A DNA stretch of 21,221 nt from a virus. The translations under genes and the position numbers were made by a program. This document shows, piece by piece, positions 15,451 through 21,221 of this stretch; position 1 is the first letter of the stretch; every line of letters begins with the position of its first letter. Under the pieces are notes generated by a model. It ran no database searches and was not told the origin of the DNA. It saw nothing but the letters and a program-made list of their open reading frames with translations. The stretch covers positions 1-21,221 of IMG/VR virus record IMGVR_UViG_3300024057_000015. The stretch is one strand, 5' to 3'.

Positions 15451-16611
15451 ATGGCTCTAAAGATCATCAGCCCCACAGACCCCATCACGGTCGACCAACT
15501 GGTCGTCGCGATCTACGCTCAGCCCGGCTCCGGCCGGACTACGATCGGCTACACCGCCGATAGGGCCCTCGTGTTCGACTTCGACCAGGGCTCGCACCGA
15601 TCCGCGTTCCGCACCCTGGGCGACACCGTGCGCCCCACGCGGTGGGCCGACGTCCAACTCACCGCCGACGAGCTCGGGCCGTACGACACGGTAGTGCTTG
15701 ACACCATCGGGCGCGCTCTCGAGATGCTCGCGGTCCACCTGATCGAGAAGGACCCGAAACTGGCCCGGTCAACAGGAGACCTCGCGCTCCAGGGCTACGG
15801 CGCGCTCAAGTCCGTGTTCGCCCGCTGGGTCGGTCAGGTCAAGTCTTCTGGCTGCGACCTCGTATTCTGCTGCCACATGGACGAGCAGCAGAAGGGCGAC
15901 CGTACCATCGAGCGGCTTGACTGTATCGGCGGTACACGGCAGGAGGTGTACAAGGTGTCCGACCTGATGGGCAAACTCACTGTCGGTGTTGCCGGCAAGC
16001 GACTCCTCGACTTCCGCCCCGGCGAAACGTCGTTCGGTAAGGACCCCGTGGGTCTGGGCCTGCTCGACGTTCCTGTGCTCGACACCCTCGACGACAAGCG
16101 TTGGCTCGGAGGCCTGATTCGCGGTGCTAAGGCCAAACTGAACGAGATGACTGAGGACCAGCGCAAACTCCAGGCCGAGCGCGACGACTTCGCCGACATG
16201 GTCACGGCGACCGAGGAGCCGGCCGAGCTGACCGATCTAATGAAGGCCGCGAACGGCGACAGCGTCATGCGGGCGATCGTCGCAAGGCGAGCCAAGGAGC
16301 TCAACTTGGTCGTCGACCAGGAGCAGAAGTGCTTCGTGAAGCCTGAGCCCGCGGTCATCGAGGGGGCCGAGAAGCACACGCCTGCGGTGGCAGCAAAGAC
16401 ATCCACCGCCGCAGAGGTGTGCGAGAGTCCCCGGGCGGGGAATCTGCCGGAACCGCCGGCCGAGCCGGCAGACACGTCCCTGCCGGATCCGAAGGCCAAG
16501 CCCAAGCCGAAGCGGAACCCCAGGAAGGAGGCCCAGCAACAGCGCCTAGAGAACGTGGCTGCGTCCGGGAAGGCCCCCGCGTCCGGCGACCGAGAGGAGA
16601 TGGAGTTTTGA
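15451..16611 (+). CDS. Sak4-like phage recombination ATPase (AAA_24 type)
   Basis: This 386-residue protein starts at ATG 15451 behind GAGGAG. The N-terminal ~230 residues form a RecA/AAA-type NTPase: a P-loop AQPGSGRTT (about 23-31), 'VFDFDQGSHRSA', a Walker B-like strand DTVVLDTIG (about 72-80), 'QGYGALKSVFARW', and a sensor-like 'VFCCHMDEQ'. This order matches phage Sak4-type single-strand annealing ATPases. The Walker A lysine is Arg29. The C-terminal ~120 residues are low-complexity, rich in Pro, Ala, Lys and Glu, and end in an acidic tail; such tails often contact single-strand binding proteins. Its start codon neighbour downstream is an exonuclease, a common recombinase partnership. 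The family call is by motif and order. Confidence 0.75.
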   Translation: MALKIISPTDPITVDQLVVAIYAQPGSGRTTIGYTADRALVFDFDQGSHRSAFRTLGDTVRPTRWADVQLTADELGPYDTVVLDTIGRALEMLAVHLIEKDPKLARSTGDLALQGYGALKSVFARWVGQVKSSGCDLVFCCHMDEQQKGDRTIERLDCIGGTRQEVYKVSDLMGKLTVGVAGKRLLDFRPGETSFGKDPVGLGLLDVPVLDTLDDKRWLGGLIRGAKAKLNEMTEDQRKLQAERDDFADMVTATEEPAELTDLMKAANGDSVMRAIVARRAKELNLVVDQEQKCFVKPEPAVIEGAEKHTPAVAAKTSTAAEVCESPRAGNLPEPPAEPADTSLPDPKAKPKPKRNPRKEAQQQRLENVAASGKAPASGDREEMEF

Positions 16612-17390
16612 AGGCCCGACTGTCCATCACAACGATCGACTGGTGGCTGTCCTGGGAGGAAGCCACCCTCTATGAACTCCAGGGCAAACTCACGCACCGC
16701 CAGCCGCAGACCGAGGCGATGCTCCGCGGGATCGCGTTTCACGAGGCCCTCGCGCACCTTTCAAGCCTGTGCGAGGGCGCGGACTACACCACGACCGACT
16801 CAATAGATTCCCGTGGGTTCACCTTCGACTTCAACGGCGTCGAGATCCAGATCGAGTCGGTGTCGCCGTACCAGACCGAGCTCAAGATCGAGCGTAGGAT
16901 CGACAGCTCGCTTCTCGACACCGAGATCGGCAGCGAGATCACCCTGGTCGGCAAGGTCGACCGCATCGATGGAAGCACCGTCGAGGACCACAAGACAACC
17001 AGTCACTTCGACGCCGAGCGTCTGCTCGCCTCCTGGCAGTGGCGGTTCTACCTGTGGCTGACCGGAGCGGACGTCTTCCGCTGGCACGTCTACGAGATGA
17101 AGCCTATGGAGACTCCGCGCAAGGCGTTCGCGGCGTGGCTCAAGCGGTTCGACGACTGGCGGGACAACCCGCCGGCCGAGGAGCTCGCGGCTGCCCTACG
17201 GCGCTACAAGGTGACCAACTACCACCAGCTGGAGGCGGCCCGCTACCCCAACCTCGAGGCCGAATGCCTCGGAGCGATGGATCAGTTTCTACGGGCCGTC
17301 AATCTGCTCTGTGACGCCGGCAACCTGGACCCCGGGCGGGTCGGGATCCCGGCGGGCTGGACCCCGAGCGGGGTGGAGGTGCTGGCATAA
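16608..17390 (+). CDS. PD-(D/E)XK exonuclease (RecB/Cas4-like)
   Basis: The start is TTG 16608, in a TTGA overlap with the recombinase stop and with GAGGAG just upstream; a longer upstream frame has no better start. The 260-residue product shows the RecB-like nuclease motifs: H45 in 'GIAFHEAL', D118 in 'GKVDRID', E126/D127-H-K129 in 'VEDHKTT', and Q144 with Y148 in 'WQWRFYLW' as the QxxxY motif. It should resect DNA ends to give single strands for the adjacent Sak4-like ATPase to anneal; that pairing is established for phage recombination modules and inferred here. The gene is followed by a terminator. Confidence 0.8.
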   Translation: MKARLSITTIDWWLSWEEATLYELQGKLTHRQPQTEAMLRGIAFHEALAHLSSLCEGADYTTTDSIDSRGFTFDFNGVEIQIESVSPYQTELKIERRIDSSLLDTEIGSEITLVGKVDRIDGSTVEDHKTTSHFDAERLLASWQWRFYLWLTGADVFRWHVYEMKPMETPRKAFAAWLKRFDDWRDNPPAEELAAALRRYKVTNYHQLEAARYPNLEAECLGAMDQFLRAVNLLCDAGNLDPGRVGIPAGWTPSGVEVLA

Positions 17391-17397
17391 GTTAACC

Positions 17398-17418
17398 GCC
17401 CCGGGTGCGGCCCGGGGC
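17398..17418 (+). other. GC-rich hairpin after exonuclease gene
   Basis: GCCCCGGG at 17398-17405 pairs with CCCGGGGC at 17411-17418 across the loop TGCGG. No T run follows, so it is unlikely to terminate alone. It may be a 3' stabilising hairpin or the first part of the terminator region. Confidence 0.5.
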
Positions 17419-17453
17419 ATTCAAACGGAGACCGGAGACCAAGTGCTGGACCG

Positions 17454-17482
17454 GGGCCGGGGGCCGCACCCTCGGCCCTTTT
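17454..17482 (+). terminator. Intrinsic terminator of the recombination operon
   Basis: GGGCCG (17454-17459), a G, then GGG pair with CCC, a T (G-U) and CGGCCC (17469-17478) across loop CCGCA. TTTT follows at 17479-17482. A ten-base-pair stem with a T run is a good rho-independent terminator, placed about 60 bases after the exonuclease stop. Confidence 0.75.
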
Positions 17483-17499
17483 CCGATTTCCGCAGTCCG

Positions 17500-17582
17500 T
17501 CCACAACGATTTCCACATTATGAATGGGACGCAAGATGCTCAGCTTCAACGACTTCCACAACTTATCCGCAATTTCCACAAC
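17500..17582. repeat. Cluster of TCCACA motifs with DnaA-box-like site
   Basis: The motif TCCACA occurs at 17500, 17512, 17555 and 17575, three times preceded by T and three times followed by A-C. TTATCCGCA at 17563-17571 differs by one base from the DnaA box TTATCCACA. The stretch is more AT-rich than its surroundings and has no gene: from the terminator at 17482 to the start at 17727 no convincing reading frame is seen. A replication origin or a regulator-binding array is possible; both are inference. Confidence 0.45.
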
Positions 17583-17621
17583 GCCTACTACTACTGGTCC
17601 CCTCTCTGGGGCCTCTCTGAG

Positions 17622-17633
17622 TCCGGATCCGGA
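17622..17633. other. Perfect 12-bp palindrome
   Basis: TCCGGATCCGGA is fully symmetrical and lies in the gene-free stretch about 95 bases before the next start. It could be a protein-binding site or a small hairpin. In GC-rich DNA a chance palindrome is also plausible. Confidence 0.35.
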
Positions 17634-17726
17634 GTTTCAGTACACGCCCTGCTGAACCTTGAATAGAGGGGGCGACGTGGCCGCGGCACTTCCGTGGTTC
17701 CATGCCGATGTGGTACTGTTCCACGC

Positions 17727-18125
17727 ATGGTGAAACCGTGTTCCCGTTGCCGTCTGATGAGGCGGCGCCCCGGTGGGCGCTGGTGCAAGGGCTGTCACAG
17801 TGAGTACGAGCGGGAGCGACGACGGCTCAAACGAGGAGGAACGATGTCCGAGGCGAGAGAATGCTACGACGCCGGACGGCCTGGGGTGGTCAGCCAGGGC
17901 GACCAGGTGCTGATCGTCTGCGTCCCTCGGGGCTGGACCGACTCGCTGATCGAGCAGTACGCCTCCGAGGTGGCGCCCACGGGCGCTTCGTTGACGCCTC
18001 GCGCCTGGCGCGTGCCCGTCGGCGCCCAAGGTGAGCAGCCGCTCAGGGAGCTCTGCAGGACGGCCACTCGGCAGGCCATGGAGCACCTGGTCCTGGTCCG
18101 CTGGCCGGTGGCGGCGTCGGCGTGA
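17727..18125 (+). CDS. Protein with N-terminal Cys4 zinc-finger-like motif, possible dual start
   Basis: From ATG 17727 the product has 132 residues. The N-terminus carries CSRC and CKGC pairs in a layout like the zinc ribbons found near phage HNH proteins, then a strongly basic helix. An internal ATG at 17844 in the same frame has a far better ribosome binding site (GAGGAGG) and would give a 93-residue protein without the zinc motif. The C-terminal part is not recognised. Both products may exist, or the zinc-binding segment may have been fused to an older gene. No HNH catalytic motif is seen. Confidence 0.6.
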   Translation: MVKPCSRCRLMRRRPGGRWCKGCHSEYERERRRLKRGGTMSEARECYDAGRPGVVSQGDQVLIVCVPRGWTDSLIEQYASEVAPTGASLTPRAWRVPVGAQGEQPLRELCRTATRQAMEHLVLVRWPVAASA

Positions 18126-18277
18126 AGATCCAGACGGTCGACGTGTACTGCAAGGGCTGCTCCAGCGAGGTCAGGGTCGATTTGCCCATCGAGTGCCCGC
18201 TCCAGGTGACGATCGCGGCGCTCAAGGCCCTTTGCTGTCCGTCTTGCGGAGCCAGCAGCCAACAGGTGTGCGTGTGA
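18122..18277 (+). CDS. Small zinc-ribbon protein
   Basis: GTG 18122 is coupled as GTGA to the gene before, and the ORF ends in a GTGA overlap with the next. The 51-residue product has YCKGC near residue 10 and CCPSC near residue 40, a CxxC...CxxC pair typical of a zinc ribbon. Function is unknown, perhaps nucleic-acid or protein binding. The tight coupling on both sides supports a real gene. Confidence 0.65.
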   Translation: MKIQTVDVYCKGCSSEVRVDLPIECPLQVTIAALKALCCPSCGASSQQVCV

Positions 18278-18645
18278 GCCGGAAGGGCCCAGGGCCCGAG
18301 GACGCCTTCCGCGAGGCTGTGGAGGAGCTCGCCCAGCTCCGTGGTTGGAGGGTCCACCACGTCCGGGCGGCGCTCAAGAAGGACGGGAGCTGGTACTCCC
18401 CGGTCACGGGCAACCCAGGCTTCCCCGACAACGCCTTCGCCCGGGACGGGGTCGTGCTGGTCGTCGAGTTCAAGACCGACGATAGGTACCCCTCGGCGCA
18501 GCAGCGGGGGTGGCTCGACGCGATCCACCCACACTGGTCTGCGAGCAAGGGCGACCGCCCTCCGCTCCGGCCGCCGAAGGCTCGCCTCGCCGCCTACGTC
18601 TGGCGCCCGAGAGACTGGAAATTCATCGAGGAGGTGCTGAAGTGA
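18274..18645 (+). CDS. VRR-NUC type nuclease
   Basis: The start is GTG 18274 in a GTGA overlap; the product has 123 residues. It shows the VRR-NUC layout of the PD-(D/E)XK superfamily: a helix with E17/E18, the motif GFPD at 49-52 with D52, E65-F-K67 in 'LVVEFKTDD', and Q76/Q77 in 'SAQQRGWLD'. Phage VRR-NUC proteins act as structure-specific nucleases, for example in junction resolution or end processing; the exact substrate is not known here. It lies between a zinc-ribbon gene and a conserved phage gene in an overlapping chain. Confidence 0.8.
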   Translation: MSRKGPGPEDAFREAVEELAQLRGWRVHHVRAALKKDGSWYSPVTGNPGFPDNAFARDGVVLVVEFKTDDRYPSAQQRGWLDAIHPHWSASKGDRPPLRPPKARLAAYVWRPRDWKFIEEVLK

Positions 18646-19067
18646 GCCAGGGCCTGCTGAAATTCCGAGAGTCTCGAGCCCGGCAACTGTACCGCCAGTG
18701 GAAGCGCTACCACCTGACTAACCTGCACGTCTGGCGCCGGTTCGACCAGAACGCGCTAGCAATGGCCAAGGTGCGCGAGTTCTACAGCGCCAGGACGATT
18801 ATCTCGGTCCTGCGCTTCGAGATCGACTCCATCAACGGGGATAGCCTGGTCAAGATCAACGACCACTACAGCCCGTTCTACGCCCGCCTCTGGATGGAGG
18901 TCCACCCCGAGCACGAGGGATTCTTCGCGACGCGCCGGCGGACCAGTGAGTCCCGGCCGGCTCGAGGCGACGAGGACGAGGTATTCGACTCCGGCCCGAC
19001 TGGCGCCGAGGAGCGCTGGCTCGAGCAGGAGATCGCCGACCTCGCCCGGGAGACGCTGCGGGGATGA
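18642..19067 (+). CDS. Conserved-type phage protein, unknown function
   Basis: GTG 18642 is coupled as GTGA to the VRR-NUC gene; the product has 141 residues. It contains 'YSARTIISVLRFE' followed by 'VKINDHYSPFYARLW' and then 'HEGFFATRRR', a pattern seen in a widespread phage protein family of unknown function that often neighbours nucleases, judged from memory. The C-terminal third is acidic. No catalytic motif is recognised. Confidence 0.65.
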   Translation: MSQGLLKFRESRARQLYRQWKRYHLTNLHVWRRFDQNALAMAKVREFYSARTIISVLRFEIDSINGDSLVKINDHYSPFYARLWMEVHPEHEGFFATRRRTSESRPARGDEDEVFDSGPTGAEERWLEQEIADLARETLRG

Positions 19068-19071
19068 AGTC

Positions 19072-19587
19072 GTGAAACTGACACCAAAGCAGGCCGCATT
19101 CGCCCAGCGCTACCTGGCCACGCTCAACGCGACCCAGGCGGCGAAGGACGCCGGCTACAGCCCTCGGACGGCCCGGTCTATCGGCGCCGAGAACCTGACA
19201 AAACCTCACATTCAGGCTGCGATCGCCCAGGCGATGAAGACCCAGCAGAAGAAGCTTGAGTTGGACGCCGAGTTCGTCATCGGCCGGCTGATGAAGGCCG
19301 CTGCGTTCGACATCGCCGATGTGTTCGAGGATGACGGGGCGCTGAAGTCGATCAAGGACTGGCCGACCCACGCCCGCGAGCTCGTCTCGGGCTTGAAGAC
19401 CCAGGAGACCACCGACGGCAAGGGCGTCGTGATCGGCCAGACCCGCGAGCTCAAACTCCCCGACCGGATCCGGGCGCTCGAGCTGCTGGGCAAGCGGCTA
19501 CGGCTCTTTGTCGACCGGGTCGAGCACGAGGGGGACATCAAGTACACAGTCATCACTGGCGTTCCGCGACCCGAGGGCGCCGAGTGA
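19072..19587 (+). CDS. terS: Terminase small subunit
   Basis: The start is GTG 19072, four bases after the previous stop; the product has 171 residues. The N-terminus follows the Terminase_2 pattern closely: 'LTPKQAAFAQRYL', 'NATQAAKDAGYS' (a helix-turn-helix) and 'GAENLTKPHIQAAI', then helices and a C-terminal part that should mediate oligomer and large-subunit contacts. TerS rings recognise the packaging site and hand the DNA to the large terminase. The large subunit gene is not nearby; a nuclease operon precedes it and a repeat tract follows. Family assignment is strong. Confidence 0.85.
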   Translation: MKLTPKQAAFAQRYLATLNATQAAKDAGYSPRTARSIGAENLTKPHIQAAIAQAMKTQQKKLELDAEFVIGRLMKAAAFDIADVFEDDGALKSIKDWPTHARELVSGLKTQETTDGKGVVIGQTRELKLPDRIRALELLGKRLRLFVDRVEHEGDIKYTVITGVPRPEGAE

Positions 19588-19590
19588 AAT

Positions 19591-19708
19591 TGGCTAGGCG
19601 TGGCGTGGCGAGCACGGCGGGGCGTGGCCCGGACAGGACCGAGGGGCATGGCTTGGCAGGCGAGGCCCGGCATGGCCCGGAAGGATTGGCACGGCGAGGC
19701 AGGAGCGG
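19591..19708. repeat. GGCNN pentamer repeat tract
   Basis: GGC recurs mostly every five bases, in runs such as GGCTAGGCGTGGCGTGGC and GGCATGGCTTGGCAGGCGAG, with a few interruptions and shifts of phase. No convincing gene lies here. The tract lies directly after the terminase small subunit gene and before a well-formed start at 19758. It may be a binding array, such as a packaging site, or a recombination or slippage product; these are inferences. Confidence 0.75.
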
Positions 19709-19734
19709 AGCGGAACGTAAAAGCGGAACGTAAA
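19709..19734. repeat. 13-bp perfect tandem repeat
   Basis: AGCGGAACGTAAA occurs twice head to tail at 19709-19721 and 19722-19734, right after the pentamer tract. It is followed by an ACAATCGAAACC stretch and a ribosome binding site for the gene at 19758. It could be a regulatory site or part of the packaging region. Confidence 0.7.
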
Positions 19735-19757
19735 ACAATCGAAACCGAGGAGGGTTT

Positions 19758-20519
19758 ATGGCAAAGAGTAAACAGTCAGCACCGGAAGCGATCGAGATCA
19801 AACCTATCAAGATGGGCCAGGTTCAATTCTGGATCGTGGGCGAGAGTCCGCTCGTTCTGAACCGTCTACCCGAGAAGGCTCGCCAGGAGCTGCTCCTCCC
19901 GAAACCCCGGGGCGTGAGTAGGAGCACGCTCAAGCACGACCCCATCGCGGAGTTCCGCTCGTCCATGTGCCTGCGTCCCAGGGACCACAAGGGGACGCGA
20001 ATCTGCGTGCCTTCCACCGCCCTGAAAAACTCAATCCGCACCGCAGCGCTTGATCTCGACGGCGCGTCCAAAGCCCAGGTTGGGCGCCTGTGTTACATAC
20101 CGGGGGAGAAGGTCGATGTTTACGGAACCCCGGAGGTCTACATGGCTGTCGTACGACAGTCCGGCATCGGTCGCACACCAGACGTCAGGACTCGGGCGAT
20201 CATCAAGGAGTGGGCGTGCGGGTTCTCCGTTGACTATGTCAAGCCGATGTTGAGCGACACGGTCCTCGGCAATCTGGTAAACGCGGCCGGCGTCTTCTGC
20301 GGCATCGGTGACGGTAGACCAGAGAAGGGCGCATTGTCTTTCGGCCGGTTCTCTCTCGTCCCCGAGACTGACGCGAAGCTCCGCAGGATCGTCAAGATGG
20401 GCGCCGCCGAGCAGGATGAGGCTATCGCAGACCCAGCCTTTTACGACCAGGACAGCGAGGATCTCTACTCGTGGTTCCACGGCGCGGCTGGTGAGCGCGA
20501 GCTCGAGGTGGCTAAATGA
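19758..20519 (+). CDS. Conserved-type phage protein, unknown function
   Basis: This 253-residue protein starts at ATG 19758 behind GGAGGG. It shows 'WIVGESPLVLNRLPEKA' near the start, 'RICVPSTALKNSIRTAA' in the middle and 'NAAGVFCGIGDGRPEKG' near residue 190. This order (a target strand, a helix with Lys-Asn, a late Gly-rich GIGDGRPEKG) recalls a common phage family seen next to recombination or replication genes; the function is not established. A resemblance to RAMP-type folds is possible but unproven. It is coupled to the next gene by an ATGA overlap, so the two may act together. Confidence 0.65.
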   Translation: MAKSKQSAPEAIEIKPIKMGQVQFWIVGESPLVLNRLPEKARQELLLPKPRGVSRSTLKHDPIAEFRSSMCLRPRDHKGTRICVPSTALKNSIRTAALDLDGASKAQVGRLCYIPGEKVDVYGTPEVYMAVVRQSGIGRTPDVRTRAIIKEWACGFSVDYVKPMLSDTVLGNLVNAAGVFCGIGDGRPEKGALSFGRFSLVPETDAKLRRIVKMGAAEQDEAIADPAFYDQDSEDLYSWFHGAAGERELEVAK

Positions 20520-20983
20520 AGCTGTCAGAGATCGGCGCGGCCCTCGACGGAATCTATCTGAAGCGCGGGGCGCTCGACGCTCAGGCGGTCGTGGATGAGT
20601 CTAAGCCCAGGGGCGCGCCCCTGCACGCCTGCTTCGAGTGGGACGACAAGAAGGCCGGCAATCAGTACAGGGTGGGGCAGGCCCGGCGGCTGATTCGGCG
20701 AGTTCCAATCGAGCGCGGCAAGTCCCGCAAGGTCGCCCCGAAATACCTACCGATCACGACTTCGGAGATGGAGCTAGACGGGGGCTATCGGCCAACGACC
20801 GAGCGCCAGTCGCATGGAGACCGAGTTGCCGCGGTGGCCTTCGAGTGGCGCCAGGTCTTGTCGCTGGTATCCCGCGCAAGGTCCATCTGCGAGGAGCTAG
20901 ATGTCGACCCAGAGGGGGCGGCGGACCTAGAGTCTCGCGTGGAGTCGATGATCTCTCGTCTTACCTGTGCAGACGCGGCTTGA
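20516..20983 (+). CDS. Conserved-type phage protein, unknown function
   Basis: This 155-residue protein starts at ATG 20516 in an ATGA overlap with the gene before. It contains 'LDAQAVVDESK', 'APLHACFEWDDKKAGNQY' and 'GQARRLIRRVPI', the pattern of a widespread phage family in which a short helical domain carries the motif LHxxFEWDDxxA. The second half is helical with a Cys near the end. Function is unknown. It is probably co-translated with its upstream neighbour. Confidence 0.7.
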   Translation: MKLSEIGAALDGIYLKRGALDAQAVVDESKPRGAPLHACFEWDDKKAGNQYRVGQARRLIRRVPIERGKSRKVAPKYLPITTSEMELDGGYRPTTERQSHGDRVAAVAFEWRQVLSLVSRARSICEELDVDPEGAADLESRVESMISRLTCADAA

Positions 20984-21032
20984 GGTGGGGCGAGGTCGTG
21001 GTCCGACCCTGTGCCGTACCAGGGTCTCAAGT

Positions 21033-21221
21033 GTGAGGGCAATCGACTGGTTCTCCGGCATCGGCGGCTTCAGGTTGGGGCTGGAACCGCTGGGTGTAGA
21101 GTTTGTGGCACATTCGGAGGTGGACGACTATGCCGAAAAGGTCTACAGGCGGCACTGGCCCGATTGCCCGAACCTCGGGGACATCCGAGAGGTTGAGCCC
21201 GCCTCCATCCCCGCCGCAGAT
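21033..21221 (+). CDS. C5-cytosine DNA methyltransferase, 3' end outside window
   Basis: The frame is open to the right edge; 63 codons are seen from GTG 21033, which is preferred because it leaves three residues before motif I, as usual. A GTG at 20985 in the same frame is the alternative. Motif I reads DWFSGIGGFRLGLE, followed by 'SEVDDYAEKVYRRHWPD' and 'GDIREV', as in cytosine-5 methyltransferases, where the Gly-rich loop binds S-adenosylmethionine. The catalytic PCQ motif lies beyond the window. In phages such enzymes usually shield DNA from host restriction. Confidence 0.8.
   Translation, partial: MRAIDWFSGIGGFRLGLEPLGVEFVAHSEVDDYAEKVYRRHWPDCPNLGDIREVEPASIPAAD

Noticed and set aside
17405-17620. 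Plus-strand 71-codon frame after the exonuclease.
   Set aside because: It covers the intrinsic terminator and the TCCACA array, and its product is low in sense-like composition with no ribosome binding site.
17391-17726. tRNA gene in the gene-free stretch.
   Set aside because: No cloverleaf with a TTCGA-type T-loop and acceptor pairing could be found by eye.
19591-19757. CRISPR array.
   Set aside because: The repeats are five bases long with no spacers, and no cas genes are present. The exonuclease is RecB/Cas4-like but belongs to a recombination operon.
19600-19860. Plus-strand 86-codon frame over the pentamer tract.
   Set aside because: Its Met/Ala/Arg/Gly pattern is just the translated pentamer repeat, and it overlaps the well-supported gene at 19758.
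20229-20243. GTTGACTATGTCAAG, close to the operator palindrome form.
   Set aside because: It lies within a coding region, encodes part of a normal protein sequence, and is not near a promoter; probably chance.

Overview
The window is a GC-rich stretch of a tailed bacteriophage or prophage. Evidence for this is a giant multi-domain virion/ejection-type protein, a tail-fibre adaptor, fibre-like proteins, an endolysin with small membrane proteins, a terminase small subunit, phage recombination genes and end-to-end overlapping genes. The host is probably Gram-negative: several products carry Sec signal peptides, there are spanin-like small membrane proteins, and the lysis enzyme is of the M15 peptidase type. 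The giant internal protein followed directly by a T7-fibre-type adaptor suggests a podovirus-like particle, but this is inference. No integrase, portal, capsid or large terminase lies in the window, so lifestyle and exact affiliation stay open.

Left part (1-11805, + strand): a very large polyvalent protein, open at the left edge, with JAB/RadC-like, ADP-ribosyltransferase-like and HExxH metallopeptidase segments and a long helical C-terminus. It is followed by a short fibre adaptor and then four consecutive fibre- or adhesin-like genes. All four begin with what looks like a cleavable Sec signal peptide, and they are rich in cysteine. This is the most unusual feature of the window.

Lysis part (11802-13972, + strand): a one-helix micro-protein, an M15-type endolysin, two holin-like proteins, two single-anchor proteins, and a longer protein with an internal lipobox. 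All are chained by stop/start overlaps.

Control region (about 13973-15260): a small leftward three-gene operon faces a rightward operon across a compact divergent promoter region. Both sigma70-type promoters have a 15-bp palindrome over the -35 box. The first rightward gene encodes a small helix-turn-helix protein, the obvious candidate for binding these sites.

Right part (15042-21221, + strand): the rightward operon carries an HTH protein, a small conserved phage protein, a Sak4-like recombination ATPase and a PD-(D/E)XK exonuclease, and ends at a good intrinsic terminator. A gene-free stretch with repeated TCCACA motifs and a DnaA-box-like site follows. Next come two Cys4 zinc-finger-like small proteins, a VRR-NUC nuclease, a conserved phage protein of unknown function and a terminase small subunit. 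Just after the terminase gene lies a striking GGCNN pentamer tract and a 13-bp tandem repeat. Two more conserved phage proteins of unknown function follow, and the window ends inside a C5-cytosine DNA methyltransferase.
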